A stretch of 29,219 bases of DNA from Neoconidiobolus thromboides FSU 785 (GCA_025603075.1 MU626492.1:1-29219), one strand, 5' to 3'; shown: positions 1-10,115, counted from the stretch's first letter. The notes: generated from the sequence alone by a model not told the origin. Program-made: numbers and translations.

Positions 1-734
1 GAATGATTCCATCCATTCTGTGAACCTGGTGCTGCATGAAAATCAATCATTACTCTTATTCCATATTTTCTACACCATTGAATACCACGTAGTAAATATT
101 TCCAACCTCCATAAATAAAGGGTTCGTTATCTTGTATATCAAATTGCCAATATCCAATAGGTATACGTACATGATTTAATCCAGCATTAGCTATTGTTTT
201 TATATCATCTTCAGTTACCCAGGTATCGTAATGGTTTAATAATCTCTCACTACATTTTTGCTTTCCTATAGTTGAACATAATGTCCATTCATCTACTACT
301 CCTTCATTAACATGATCTTCAAAAATAGAAGGGACAATGAAAGGCTCAGGTACTAACCAACCACCTAAATTAACTCCCCGAATCTTCATATCAGTACCAT
401 ATTTAAAAGGTTGATTCAGAGGAGGTGAATATGAATTGGCTCTTGCACTATCATCAAAAGAACCTAAACCTTTAGGTATGACAAGTAAATTAGGTTTCTC
501 TGTTGATGTATCAATATCATTTAAATCATCTGAGTTATCATTTGTATTGTTATTTCCTTGATTATCATTATTATCTTCATTTAAAGTTTGGGATTGTTGA
601 GCACCTTTGTTTTGATTTGGTATTACAACCAAAAAGACTACAAGTAAGACAGCAACTATAACTAAGACTAATATGCTAACAATGGAAAATATACAGCATC
701 TTTTTTTGCTCTTTTGTGTTTTTTTAGTATCCAT
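1..734 (-). CDS. GH5 exo-beta-1,3-glucanase, membrane-anchored, partial (C-terminus beyond window)
   Basis: Glucan 1,3-beta-glucosidase-type enzyme (GH5, Exg family) expected to trim or remodel beta-1,3-glucan at the cell surface. The frame is open from the ATG at 734 to the left edge (244 full codons) with no intron. Residues 1-12 are Lys-rich and about 13-38 form one strongly hydrophobic segment with no obvious cleavage site, so it reads as a type II membrane anchor. Residues about 40-80 are a low-complexity Asn/Asp/Gln linker. The catalytic domain begins near 117 with IRGVNLGGWLVPEPF, followed by HVRIPIGYW (about 188-196) and VMIDFHAAPGSQNGW (about 228-242), all hallmark Exg motifs. Both catalytic glutamates (acid/base in the NEP motif, and the nucleophile) lie past the window edge, so activity cannot be judged. 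The ATG is the first in frame and the upstream sequence is AT-rich. Family call is firm; exact substrate is inferred. Confidence 0.93.
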   Translation of the reverse strand, partial: MDTKKTQKSKKRCCIFSIVSILVLVIVAVLLVVFLVVIPNQNKGAQQSQTLNEDNNDNQGNNNTNDNSDDLNDIDTSTEKPNLLVIPKGLGSFDDSARANSYSPPLNQPFKYGTDMKIRGVNLGGWLVPEPFIVPSIFEDHVNEGVVDEWTLCSTIGKQKCSERLLNHYDTWVTEDDIKTIANAGLNHVRIPIGYWQFDIQDNEPFIYGGWKYLLRGIQWCRKYGIRVMIDFHAAPGSQNGWNH

Positions 735-1892
735 TATAAATTATAAATTATTAAAAGTGTGAGAGAAATTAAATAGTTTCAAAAGTAATATTCATCTTAC
801 ATTTCAATTCTACAGTTTATATATTTATTCCAAATTCATTTTTTTAATAACTTTTATTACTCTATCATGAGGTAAGTGTAGATTACTATTCATTTTTAAC
901 CATAACAAAATGTTCTAAATAAACTTGTTAAATTAAGCAAGTTTAATTAGAAATTATTTTAATGGCTTACTGAAAATATTGACTTAATAATTAAAACATT
1001 GAATTATAATGTTTTTCTTTCTATAAAGAAATACAAGAATTTTCTTACTTTCTTGTTTAAGCTGTTACTACAACTTATGAACATTATATCGATTGTAAAA
1101 GCTCAACCCGAACTTTCTAAAATTTAATATTCCAATGATTGTAAACCTCTATGAATAAACCGGGAATTGAAGTATACAAATCTATAAAAAGAATCTACTC
1201 AGCATGTATCTCCTTTCCCAAATGTCCTCATGCTTATTAATAAAATTTCTAATACCTTAAGGACTCTTATATCCCACTCAAATAACTAGTTATAACATTT
1301 AAAATCAAAAACGTTAACTTCATTTTCTAATGATGATGCTTACACTTTTGATAAAGAATATGTCTTGAGTGTTTAAAATGGCTTTATTCTTGAAGTTTTT
1401 TATATCAGATAATTTGATAAATAGGTTAATATCTTGAAATTTTCAATAAAACCAATTAAATTTCGAGAATATTTATTAAATTTCTCACAGAATAATGACA
1501 AGTTAATTAAAAAGGTGACGTTATTTTTTCTCATTAAATATATATTTTAATATTAATTTTAATACTTTTTAAGAAATGTTATTTATAATTTAAGTTTAAT
1601 CTTTATCAAAGCACAATGACGGGGTTATTGAATTTAAAAAATAATATTCAAACTCCATTTTGAATTTTATTAGCTTGTTGATATCATTCTTAAATATAAA
1701 TACTTTTGGAGGATTTTATAAATATCGATGACAAAAATGGTATATTATTTATTAATATACGAAGATGTTAAATTAGTTTCATTATTTTATCCAATTTTTA
1801 AATATTTTGTATTTTAAAAACTTCGCTTAAAATTCTATAAAAACAAATTTTCTATTAAAAAGCAAAAGTCTCTAACACAGTTCTAAATCATT
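735..1892. other. AT-rich spacer upstream of the glucanase gene
   Basis: No open frame with recognisable protein content was seen on either strand. It presumably contains the promoter and 5' leader of the glucanase gene next to 734. Homopolymer A/T runs dominate. Confidence 0.5.
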
Positions 1893-1999
1893 ATATAAGG
1901 ATGTATTTTTATGTTTAAGGATTTTACTAACAATTTTTCTGCTCAAATAGCGCTTAAAAGATGGAAAAAGTAATGAAGCCAAAAAAAACATATTCGATG
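1893..1999 (+). repeat. Short palindromic element, copy 1 (MITE-like)
   Basis: About 107 bp matching the family described at 9105 and 26615. It has the left end ..AAGGATGTATTTTT, the core GCTCAAATAGCGCTT, then GATGGAAAAAGTAATGAAG and an A-rich stretch. Its right terminal repeat is eroded (ACATATTCGAT where most copies have ACATCCCCATAT), so it is a diverged copy. It lies isolated in the gene desert. Boundaries are by alignment to the other copies, within a few bases. Confidence 0.8.
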
Positions 2000-2050
2000 T
2001 TTTATTAACTCTTTGAATATTATAGGCAAATATTGTTCATATAATTCAAA

Positions 2051-3145
2051 TCAAATTAACTTTTTAGGCATTGAGTTAAGAAAAGCTGATCTAATTAGCA
2101 TAAATTAACTAGGAAACATAGTCCAATCAAACAAATTACTAATAATTGTTGGTTTAACAGAATAAACTGGAATATAAAAAGCTGTTTTATTTTTCCCTTC
2201 AGATTAAGATCCTACAAATTTCCCATCTTAGAGAACCCAGAGTACATAATCTGTTACAACTAAAGGTCTCTTTATTAATTATGTAGCTTTTGGTTGCATT
2301 TTCTAAAGTATGGGTTGGGTGATAAACTGTTATGCCTCTTCTTATGAGCTGAGATCTTCCATTACTATTTTCAACCCAGTAGCGCTTTTAAACTTGGTTG
2401 CTAGAAAACTTGATTTTGTACCAAAGTTATTTTTATTTTCTGGAGTAACTGATTTTTCTCTTAGTTAATAAGAGCTTAGGCTTTTAAATTGAATGTTTTA
2501 TCTTCTTTTCTTCTAAGAGGAGCCTGATTTTTTGTGGTGACTACTGTATTTCCCTCTCTACTAGCAGAGTTTTCTGTCTCTGGAATGGTTTTTCTGCTAC
2601 CCATTTCAACAGAAATGGTTCCACTTACTGGAAAAAGAGTTAGGATTCCTAGTTTAGCATTTTTTTCTTTTTTATCAATAGTATTTTGTTGAGCAGGAGT
2701 ATCGCGATAAGTAAAGGCCCCTTCTAAAACATTTTTCTGAAGCTACAAAGGCAAAACCTTTTGATTTTATCAAATTAATACCTTTATTAATTTTTGCGTT
2801 TTTTTAGTGAGGTTATATTGCTTTGGAATAAAATCCGAGTTTTAAGGCCTGCTTTTTTAGCTTTACTAACATAAATTTTATAAATTAAATTAAGGTTGGG
2901 ATTTTTTACTTTTCAATCATTAGTATATATATTAAAACCAACTTGGATATAGACCAAATATTTAAAATAACAATAGTAACCTGATTTTCTCTTAACTGGA
3001 GACTTTTCATATATAGTGCTTAAAAAATTTGTCCCAAAAAGTGAAGGACTAAACTTTGGGTGCTCATTTCTTATTTAAAAGTACAAGTAGATAGTTCAGA
3101 TAAACGCCTATGAATATAGCTATAAGGAGCAGTTTGATGACTTTC
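2051..3145 (-). pseudogene. Decayed protein-coding gene, family not recognised
   Basis: Reading the minus strand gives a succession of protein-like stretches in the same orientation, broken by stops and frame changes. In 5'-3' order: a stretch with APYSYIHRRLSELSTC (about 3130-3080); one with GYYCYFKYLVYIQVGFNIY and GLKTRILFQSNITSL (about 2985-2815); KGFAFVASEK (about 2760-2730); an 84-codon open stretch beginning VLEGAFTYRDTPAQQN and containing LGILTLFPVSGTISVEMGS (about 2733-2484); LREKSVTPENKNNFG (about 2460-2350); and RPLVVTDYVLWVL, DGKFVGS, TAFYIPVYSVKPTI interrupted by two TAA codons (about 2260-2100). Base composition is less AT-extreme than the flanks, as expected of former coding DNA. 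I do not recognise the family; KGFAFV resembles an RRM RNP1 motif but the surroundings do not support an RRM. An intron-rich live gene is unlikely because the breaks lack splice signals. Confidence 0.55.
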
Positions 3146-4456
3146 ATATATATTTAATAAACTCAGGTTTTTATTTGGCATTAAATCCAATAAAGAAAAA
3201 GTGGCTTTAAGCACTTTAAACACAAAGTATTTAATATTTGTGGAATATAATCTATTAGACTATCATTAAATATTAAATATAAAACGCCTAGTTGATTCCA
3301 TTGTGTGTACATTTAAAAGAAAACAATCTGTAAGTAGGCGCTAATGATAATAGCGAGAGGTAATCCAAGGAATCTCATTTTTATCAGTAATTATAAAAAC
3401 GGTATATAGTATTAAGTGTATTGATTAATTGATAATTGATTTTTATAGTCAACAGCAATTTAACTACACATTGCTTAAACGGGATATTTTTAATTATTAA
3501 AGTCTGTAAATAGATGCGTTTATATCTATTCTATTTCTTTAGTAGCTAGCTTACTCGAAATTTATTTATGATTTAATGACCAGTATTTCCCAATTTACCA
3601 TAATATTAATTTTATTATAATAATAGCAGGCCCACTTTACACAATTGAGCCTTACATATTAACAGTAGAGTAAAAGTCTATACAAATTTATCAAATATAC
3701 AAGAATCAAAAATTTTCCAAGGTATTGGGATAAGATACTATATATATAATCAAAAAATAGTATAATTTTTACAATACCTATCCTTTATAAACAATTTCAA
3801 AGATGTATATTCTTTTTATGTCTTTATCTTTAATTTGCTGATTGGTTTGTACAATTTTGCATTTATGTTTATTTCGCCAAAGCTGTATTAATGATAAAAT
3901 TCTATATTATATAATAGCGATATTAACAGCCCATACATATTGAGAATGAAATTCAATTATTAAATAAATATTAAATTGTGTGTTATAACAAGATTGTTGC
4001 TGTAAGTTTGCATATCTTTACTTTTAGATTTAATAAATCCCAATATTCTAAACAAACTCATGCTTATGAGCTTTAAAGCAGCTCATAATCTTTTAACTAT
4101 AATCAGCCGATAAACACAACATAGTTGATAGTAATTACTGTGTATCTTCTACAAAATCCTGTATTGAAGGAAGAATAGACTATTTTATTAACAAGCTATA
4201 AGTTTATTTTTTTGTAGAATTGGATTTTAAATGTATTTATAATATATCTTTGAATCTGTATTATTTAAGTCTTTTTAATAATTTTCTAGTAGATGCATAA
4301 AAAGATTGCATATATAGAATTAAAAAGTTAAACAAACAGGAGGTCTATATTTAAGAAGATTTAATGATAAAAATTAATTTATAACTATTAATAAGATATA
4401 CTTAGACCTTATGAAAAGACTTTATTAATTATTTTACAAATAGCATAAAATAAAAG
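3146..4456. other. AT-rich spacer, nothing recognised
   Basis: About 1.3 kb between the decayed gene and the 3' end of the oxidoreductase. No supported ORF, RNA gene or copy of the short palindromic element was seen. Confidence 0.5.
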
Positions 4457-5500
4457 TTAAATATCATCAACTTTGACTATAGCCTTGCCAAAGTTTCTAC
4501 CTTGAAGCATACCAATAAACGCCTCAGGTAAACTTTCAATACCAAAAGATAAATGTTCTTTATATTGAATTTTGCCTTCTTCCAAATAGTTAATAAAAAC
4601 TTGATTAGATTTTGGCCAAAGATCTCTTCTAAAAGCAACACCAAACCCTTGCATTTTAATCCTTTTGCTTAAAATGTTCATAGAATTATGTAAACCCTCC
4701 CTATTATTGGTGCTGTTGTATTGGGAAATCATACCACATACGCTTATACGGCATTCATTATTAGCTACTTCCAATACTGCATCCAACATTTCTCCACCTA
4801 CATTATCAAAATAAATATCAATCCCGTTAGGGCAATGCTGTTTAAGAGCTGAAACAAAATCCTTTTCGTTCTTATAATTAAAGGCTGAATCAAACTTTAA
4901 TTCATTTAAAAGGAAGTCAACTTTTTCATCACTGCCTGCAGACCCGACCACATTTAATCCTAATAATTTACTGTACTGTCCAACAATTTGTCCTACAGCA
5001 CCTGAAGCTGCTGAAATAAAAATAGTTTCTCCTCTTTTTATAGGTTCACAGATAGTGTGCAAACCAACGTAAGCAGTAGCTCCTAATATACCCACGATAC
5101 TTAAATAATAGGATAGCGGTATTTGTAAATTTCTTTCTTTTGGGATAGGCTCCGTTACATTTACATCTACAATAGAGTATTTTGCCCAATCTCCAATGGT
5201 TATAACAAAATCCCCTACTTTATACTGGTCGGTTTTGGATTTTAAAACCTGTGCAATAGCCCCACTACGGATTGGTGACCCTATCTTAAAAGATGATACT
5301 ATATTTTTTGTATCTTCATCTCCCATTCGCCAACGTGTATATGGATCAATCGAAATATACATAATTTTCACTAAAAGCTCTTCGTGAGTTAGTTTAATAT
5401 TATCTATATCAATATCCTCATAGACCACTTTGAAGGTTTCATCGACTTTTGGTAGGCCACGTGGAACACTTTGATAAACTACTTTGCCGTTTTTAACCAT
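4457..5500 (-). CDS. Medium-chain NADP-dependent oxidoreductase (prostaglandin reductase / CurA-YncB type)
   Basis: Complete intronless 347-aa member of the zinc-free medium-chain dehydrogenase/reductase superfamily, LTB4 12-hydroxydehydrogenase/prostaglandin reductase branch (COG2130-like). Such enzymes reduce the C=C bond of alpha,beta-unsaturated ketones and aldehydes with NADPH, usually in the cytosol. Visible signs: an N-terminal GroES-like fold with SIDPYTRWRM (about 50-59) and GDFVITIGDW (96-105); the Rossmann dinucleotide loop SAASGAVGQIVGQYSK (about 163-178); YFDNVGGEMLDAVL (230-243); and a C-terminal segment with GFGV and RNFGKAIVKV. There are no zinc-ligand cysteines of the alcohol-dehydrogenase type. 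Length is normal for the family (about 330-350). The ATG at 5500 is the first in frame and sits where homologues start. Natural substrate unknown; detoxification of reactive carbonyls is the usual role and is inferred. Confidence 0.92.
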   Translation of the reverse strand: MVKNGKVVYQSVPRGLPKVDETFKVVYEDIDIDNIKLTHEELLVKIMYISIDPYTRWRMGDEDTKNIVSSFKIGSPIRSGAIAQVLKSKTDQYKVGDFVITIGDWAKYSIVDVNVTEPIPKERNLQIPLSYYLSIVGILGATAYVGLHTICEPIKRGETIFISAASGAVGQIVGQYSKLLGLNVVGSAGSDEKVDFLLNELKFDSAFNYKNEKDFVSALKQHCPNGIDIYFDNVGGEMLDAVLEVANNECRISVCGMISQYNSTNNREGLHNSMNILSKRIKMQGFGVAFRRDLWPKSNQVFINYLEEGKIQYKEHLSFGIESLPEAFIGMLQGRNFGKAIVKVDDI

Positions 5501-5664
5501 TGGATATATTATAAATTTTTATGTTTCGATTAATAGCCTTATTTAAATATTAATATCGTCATACCCATTACTAATGAAAAAACATCATTCATTAGTTCTT
5601 TACATAATATAACTCTGGTTATTAGTACCTTTGAAAAAATCGGAGTTAAATTTTTTATTTTAGA

Positions 5665-5732
5665 TTCGAATATTTCATATAAGTCCGAAATTTTCATATT
5701 TGAATATCTCATGTAAGTCCGAAATTTTCATA
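5665..5732. repeat. Tandem duplication, 2 x 34 bp
   Basis: Two adjacent 34-bp units (5665-5698 and 5699-5732) share the core AAGTCCGAAATTTTCATA. They differ only at three positions near the start of the unit (c/t, t/c, a/g). It lies about 165 bp upstream of the oxidoreductase start codon, so a regulatory role is possible but unsupported. Confidence 0.85.
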
Positions 5733-5845
5733 CTTTGATATGTTTTTTAAAACAAGAAGTCTTGTAATATTTATTTAGTTGAAAATATTACAACATTGCT
5801 GATAAAATTTAAGCCATCTATTAATCTCCCAATTTAAACAGATCC

Positions 5846-5960
5846 ATATGGGAATGTGTTTTTTGTTTAAAGATTTTATTAACAATTTTTCCACTCAAGT
5901 AGCGCTTAAAAAAATGGAAAAAGTAATGGAAAAAGTAATGAAAAAAAAACATCCCCAATA
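5846..5960 (+). repeat. Short palindromic element, copy 2 (MITE-like)
   Basis: Family member with ends ATATGGGAATGTG and ACATCCCCAATA. It is longer than other copies because TGGAAAAAGTAA is tandemly duplicated inside it (about 5915-5939). Same orientation as copy 1. Confidence 0.9.
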
Positions 5961-6868
5961 CTACTTGCTTTTTTATTTTAACAAAAGTGTTTAAATTTTA
6001 ACTTTGAATACTTTTTTTATTATGCTATGAAAGTGATAATTATCTGTATAATAAATCACTGATATTTATAATACATTTAGATATTAATTAATGTATTATA
6101 AAATAATATTTTAAAAAAAATCTTAATGTAAATTCATTAATATTATAAAGAGCATAAAATTAAAAAGTAATATAGAAGATAGAGAAGTGTATGCTAACAA
6201 TTGTTTATATTATCTTAAGCATACTATTTCACTTTTTGAACGTTGATGCTGTAAAGATTGCTTTTTCTATTTATTATTTTCATCAGGCTTACCTTATATA
6301 TTTTAGAATCTATTATTAAAAGTCTAATATTATCATTAAAATCTTTTCTTATCAGATATTATAGAAACCTTTATTAAATTTGCTTCTGATTTTTCACTGA
6401 TAACTTTAGTTGACTTTAAAGGTAATCCAGTTGACTTCCATTAGTTTTATTTATTTATGCTATCAATCTAATATTCGATTTCTTATCTTATTTGTTTTAT
6501 CAGAAAATTCAATAAATATTCAATTACATGAAGTGGGTTGATATATTAGCTATATTTATTTAAATCAAGCCTATACATGAAAGTTAAGTTAAAACGATGA
6601 AAAAGTAAATTCATTAATGATAGAAATAATTATTTTTTTTGATCACATAAAGTATAATATTATTTGATATATAACTATTTGATTAATATAATATACATTA
6701 TTTTTGTTGTTTACCACTTTAAATAGATTTATCCCAAGTTTCAAATTATTAAGTGAATAAAACAACAAAAATAATTGGACGCTTTGTAACTACAAAATTA
6801 ATAATACCAGTATTTGACCAATAAACTCCAAATTTTTATATTAAAATTGAATAGTATAAGAATATAAC
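5961..6868. other. AT-rich spacer between palindromic elements
   Basis: No gene supported. A short protein-like stretch occurs on the plus strand at about 6340-6442 (ending VDFKGNPVDFH then TAG), but it is only some 35 codons and has no upstream continuation. Confidence 0.4.
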
Positions 6869-6975
6869 ATATGAGGGTGTTTTTTTAGCTTCATTACTTT
6901 TTCTATCCTTCAAGCACTATTTGAACGGGAAAATTGTTAGTAAATTCTTAAACACAGAAATATATCCCCACGTAT
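6869..6975 (-). repeat. Short palindromic element, copy 3, just upstream of the F-box gene
   Basis: About 107 bp in the reverse orientation relative to copies 1 and 2: ATATGAGGGTGTTTTTTTAG at the left, CACTATTTGAACGGGAAAATT in the core, ATATCCCCACGTAT at the right. It ends 48 bp before the ATG at 7024, so it is probably in the promoter or 5' leader of that gene. Both terminal repeats carry a few substitutions. Confidence 0.9.
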
Positions 6976-7023
6976 TGAGTAGAAAACAAATAGACCTTCC
7001 TTTCTCATCAGTTAAAATTCAAA

Positions 7024-8370
7024 ATGTCACTCAAGTTTGATCAATTGCCAGATGTCTTGCTAGAGGGGATATTTAAGCAATCAGATCCAAAAGAGCTATT
7101 TAAATACCGTTTTTTAAATAAGTATTTACTTAAGATTATCAATTATGTTATTAACTATAATTTAATACATTCACTTTATTATTCTGGGAATCTTGATTGT
7201 TATGATGCTTATCAACAAAGATTTATTGAACAAAATGGCTCTTTAATGAAGCATCTTATTATAGAAGGCCATGGTACTGTATATTTAAAATATAACCCAA
7301 AGTTATTTATACATTATATTGAAAACAATGGTGATGTCAATAATGATTCTAGTAAAACAAAAACCAATTTGTCACAATTAAGGAAGTTAATCATATCTGG
7401 CTACGATGACGAAAGATTACTAAATTCAGATAAATATTGTTTAAATCAAATTGAAGTTTTTGAAGTTTCGGGAAGTTATATAGTTGTTAAAGATATAATT
7501 CAATATTTTAATCCAAATAAGTTAAAGTCATTTATAGTTTATTCTGTTAAGCGTTTAAATCTTGATGGATTAGATGTACTTAAATCCAAATTTAATAAAT
7601 TAAAAGTATTAAAATTAGAAGCTGATGAAATTGTTATTCCTTCTAACAAACTTGATTCCAAATTAAGTTTTGTTTCCAGGTTAGATTTAGAAATTAATGC
7701 TGGGAGGTTTAATAGTTTTAATTTCAATTATTTCGGAGATTTAAAGAAATTAAAGAGTATAAAGTTAATAGATCGCAGTGGTGATATTTTTCGTGTAGAT
7801 TCAACTAATAAGAATTTAAAGATGATTATGGGTAGTAATATTATCACCTTGGGTCATTTTGATTTTGAGTCTTCAACTAATTTCAGTTCCAAATATACCA
7901 CTGTTTTTGGTATCAAAGTACCAGTTGACAGTAGTCTTAAATCTCCAGTTGCTTATGAGTTAATGAAATTGTCAAGTTTAAAAGAAATCTATATTAAAGA
8001 AATATCAGCAAACTTACTAAAATACATCTCTTTATTTAGAAATATTCAAAAAATTCAAATAAGCAATCATAATAAAATTGGAAAAGCGGAAATTGAACAT
8101 ATTATTAAAAACAGTTTATTCAAATGTAAGTTTATAAAACAGATTGAAATAAAGCATTTTAGGGCTTCATTTAGAGACTTAGTTTTCCTTTCACTCGTAT
8201 TCCCAAACCTCAAAGTCTTTAAGGCTACAGTTACTTTTCATTTAAGTGAATACAAACAATCTGATTATTATATTACTTCTCCGTTGTTGTTAGTTGCCCC
8301 TATTAATGATAAAACGCTTTATAAGAAGCTTATAAAGCATCAAATGATAGATTGGTATGTCTTAGATTAA
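7024..8370 (+). CDS. F-box-like / LRR-like protein (lineage-expanded family)
   Basis: Intact intronless 448-aa protein. Residues about 3-45 fit an F-box: FDQLPDVLLEGIF, then LFKYRFLNKYLLKIINYVI, with the LP.vLLe.IF core that binds Skp1. The rest is made of irregular Leu/Ile-rich repeats (for example LRKLIISGYDD, LKVLKLEADEIVI, LKKLKSIKLIDRS, LKEIYIKEISANLL), consistent with a diverged LRR substrate-binding domain. The family knowledge is that such proteins act as SCF ubiquitin-ligase adaptors; the target is unknown. A broken paralogue in inverted orientation lies at 10116-11460 and a third remnant at 27117-27679, which shows a duplicating family. No signal peptide or membrane segment. The start codon is supported by alignment with the paralogue, which begins MSLKFDQLPD in the same way. 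The F-box call is from motif appearance only. Confidence 0.85.
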   Translation: MSLKFDQLPDVLLEGIFKQSDPKELFKYRFLNKYLLKIINYVINYNLIHSLYYSGNLDCYDAYQQRFIEQNGSLMKHLIIEGHGTVYLKYNPKLFIHYIENNGDVNNDSSKTKTNLSQLRKLIISGYDDERLLNSDKYCLNQIEVFEVSGSYIVVKDIIQYFNPNKLKSFIVYSVKRLNLDGLDVLKSKFNKLKVLKLEADEIVIPSNKLDSKLSFVSRLDLEINAGRFNSFNFNYFGDLKKLKSIKLIDRSGDIFRVDSTNKNLKMIMGSNIITLGHFDFESSTNFSSKYTTVFGIKVPVDSSLKSPVAYELMKLSSLKEIYIKEISANLLKYISLFRNIQKIQISNHNKIGKAEIEHIIKNSLFKCKFIKQIEIKHFRASFRDLVFLSLVFPNLKVFKATVTFHLSEYKQSDYYITSPLLLVAPINDKTLYKKLIKHQMIDWYVLD

Positions 8371-8911
8371 AGTTGTATTTAATTAATCTTTTTATAATAA
8401 TTGTTGTTATTTCTATCATTTAATGTTTTTTAGTCTTTTTATATTCCAAAATAAGTGTATGTATTTTTTTGGTAAACCGATTAAATTTTAATACACATAA
8501 ATAGAGATATAATCATCCTATAGAAATATCCTTTATAGACATATATTAATATAATAGAACTAGGATAATAAATTAGACAATATTAAAAATAAATCAGAAA
8601 TAAAGATAATTGATTTGATAAATAAAAAATTTGATTTTGATGTTAGTTAATAAAATTATTAGTATTATTTAATAAAAAAGAATTTGTAAAACCTTTGCTA
8701 AAATCCAAAATAATTTGTTATTCATTTTTTATTAATACTTGATATATATTACTTTATGGTAAACATTTAAATATTATACAATGACTTTATTCATCAACGA
8801 AATCCACTTACAAACTATAGCTTAAAAAGTGGTCAAAGAAAGGCATTGTTGTCCATAACGAAAGAAAAAAATAAGGGATAGCGTTAGATTTTTTTAAAAC
8901 TAAGGGAATAA
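8371..8911. other. AT-rich spacer
   Basis: Downstream region of the F-box gene. No ORF, RNA gene or repeat was identified before palindromic-element copy 4. Confidence 0.45.
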
Positions 8912-9019
8912 TTAATAGGATGTATTTTTGTGTTTAAGAATTTTGCTAACAAATTTTCCATTCAAATAGTGCTTAAAAAGATGGAAAAAGCAATGAAACT
9001 AAAAAAACATCCCCTAATA
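8912..9019 (+). repeat. Short palindromic element, copy 4
   Basis: Family member with GGATGTATTTTTGTGTTTAAG at its left and AAAAAAACATCCCC at its right. Core AAATAGTGCTTAAAAAGATGG. Terminal ATAT bases are altered at both ends (TTAATAGG / CCCCTAATA), so the ends are approximate. Confidence 0.85.
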
Positions 9020-9104
9020 GTTTTTTAACAAATACAAATATAAATACAACTATTGTCCTTATTTTTGATATAAGCTTGACAGAGCTTTCAAAATTAAAAG
9101 CAAT

Positions 9105-9211
9105 ATATGGGGATGTTTTTTTTTGGCTTCATTGCTTTTTCCATCTTTTTAAGCGCTATTTGCGTGGAAAAATTGTTAGTAAAATTCTTAAACACAAATA
9201 CATCCCCATAT
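9105..9211 (-). repeat. Short palindromic element, copy 5 (well-preserved ends)
   Basis: A near-consensus copy: left end TATATGGGGATGT, right end ACATCCCCATATA, giving a perfect 12-bp terminal inverted repeat. Internally it has GGCTTCATTGCTTTTTCC, the core AAGCGCTATTTG and GGAAAAATTGTTAGT, so a second inverted repeat (TTTTTCC / GGAAAAA) flanks a central AGCGCT palindrome. It is opposite in orientation to copy 4, 85 bp away, and ends 41 bp before the 473-bp repeat. Confidence 0.92.
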
Positions 9212-9252
9212 AAAGTATAAAACAAAAAAGGAGAAAGAAATCAAATAAACTA

Positions 9253-9725
9253 TGTGAAATCTGGCACTCAGTGTTTGGAGTCAAGAACAGTTATTGCTGG
9301 GTTGACTACACTATAAATCGAAAGGTCTTAGTTTATGTGACTAAGGTAAACTTGGATTGTGAATAATAGCACGTAATAGGTTACAAGCTATATAAGACAA
9401 ATAGAATAGATAATACTAATGTAAAACTACTTAAAATACTATTAAGAAAACTTAGTGGCTTTATTAAATGTTCGAGATATCAGGGAATAATTCAGTTAAA
9501 AAGCCTCGAACTACTATACTCTGTAAACTCTTTTATACTCTGAAAAGTATAAATATCAAAATAGTAAGATAACATCCCTTGGGATGGAGCTAGAAATTCT
9601 CATAGCAAATCAAACTAAGAACGTGGGATTGATTTTCTCTGAACTCGAGAGCACAACAGCTTAGGCGATTGTTATCCTATAAGTAACCATGGGACTGACA
9701 AAGCGATATTTCATAGCTCTTAAAA
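9253..9725 (+). mobile_element. 470-bp dispersed repeat, copy A, with IS1-transposase-like peptide remnants
   Basis: Near-identical over its length to 27912-28386, in the same orientation, 18.7 kb apart. Read on the plus strand the first third encodes CEIWHSVFGVKNSYCW, then VDYTINRKVLVYVTK, then two stops (TAA TAG), then HVIGYKLYKTNRIDNTN and LLRKLSGFIKCS in the same frame. The spacing of E.W...G.K....W..Y...RK...V and of HVI.......RI...N....L....RK resembles the two halves of an IS1-family (InsB-like) transposase with the middle removed; this is my recognition from memory and not a search result. A later stretch reads MELEILIANQTK and is frameshifted in this copy relative to copy B. No terminal inverted repeats or target duplications were recognised, so the element type is uncertain. 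Confidence 0.6.
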
Positions 9726-10115
9726 TTGGTATAAATGGGTTACAATGTTTATATTGTATATTCCTCCCTACTATATTAAAATTGTCAAAAATCTTATTCC
9801 GAATTTTAATTACTAAAGTTTGCATTTTACTTTTATTTTAACAAAAAATAAAGTCAAATAACTGTATTCATATAGTTATATATTATATATCTATTAAATA
9901 TCTAATAGAAAGAACATAAAACATATAGTTAGAAAAATTAGATATTTAAGAAAAGGAAACAATTAAAATAAGTTTTAAATAAAGGGATCTAATTTTAGGC
10001 TTTTGGATTTAACTGTCACATTAGACACAAAATTTGGATCAACCTCTAAATAACTTCTGAAACCAATTCGGACAACCCCATATCCTCATATATAAAAGCA
10101 ATATAATCTATTTTA
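9726..10115. other. AT-rich spacer
   Basis: Lies between the 473-bp repeat and the 3' end of the broken F-box gene. No feature supported. Confidence 0.45.

Noticed and set aside
2730-2765. RRM domain (KGFAFV looks like RNP1)
   Set aside because: No RNP2 or RRM fold spacing around it; treated as part of an unknown decayed gene.
5196-5387. Open frame of 63 codons on the plus strand
   Set aside because: Antisense to the oxidoreductase coding region and with no recognisable protein features.
6340-6442. Short peptide-like frame ending VDFKGNPVDFH
   Set aside because: About 35 codons, no start, no homologous neighbour and no continuation upstream.
7539-7727. Open frame on the minus strand inside the F-box gene
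   Set aside because: Leu/Asn-rich antisense shadow of repeated Leu codons in the sense gene.
9440-9500. tRNA-like T-loop string TGTTCGAGAT in the 470-bp repeat
   Set aside because: No cloverleaf with an acceptor stem and anticodon arm could be drawn; the string lies in the IS1-like frame.
9253-9725. LTR of a retrotransposon (two long direct repeats)
   Set aside because: The two copies are 18.7 kb apart with many unrelated conserved genes between, contain peptide-coding remnants, and lack TG...CA ends and primer-binding sites.
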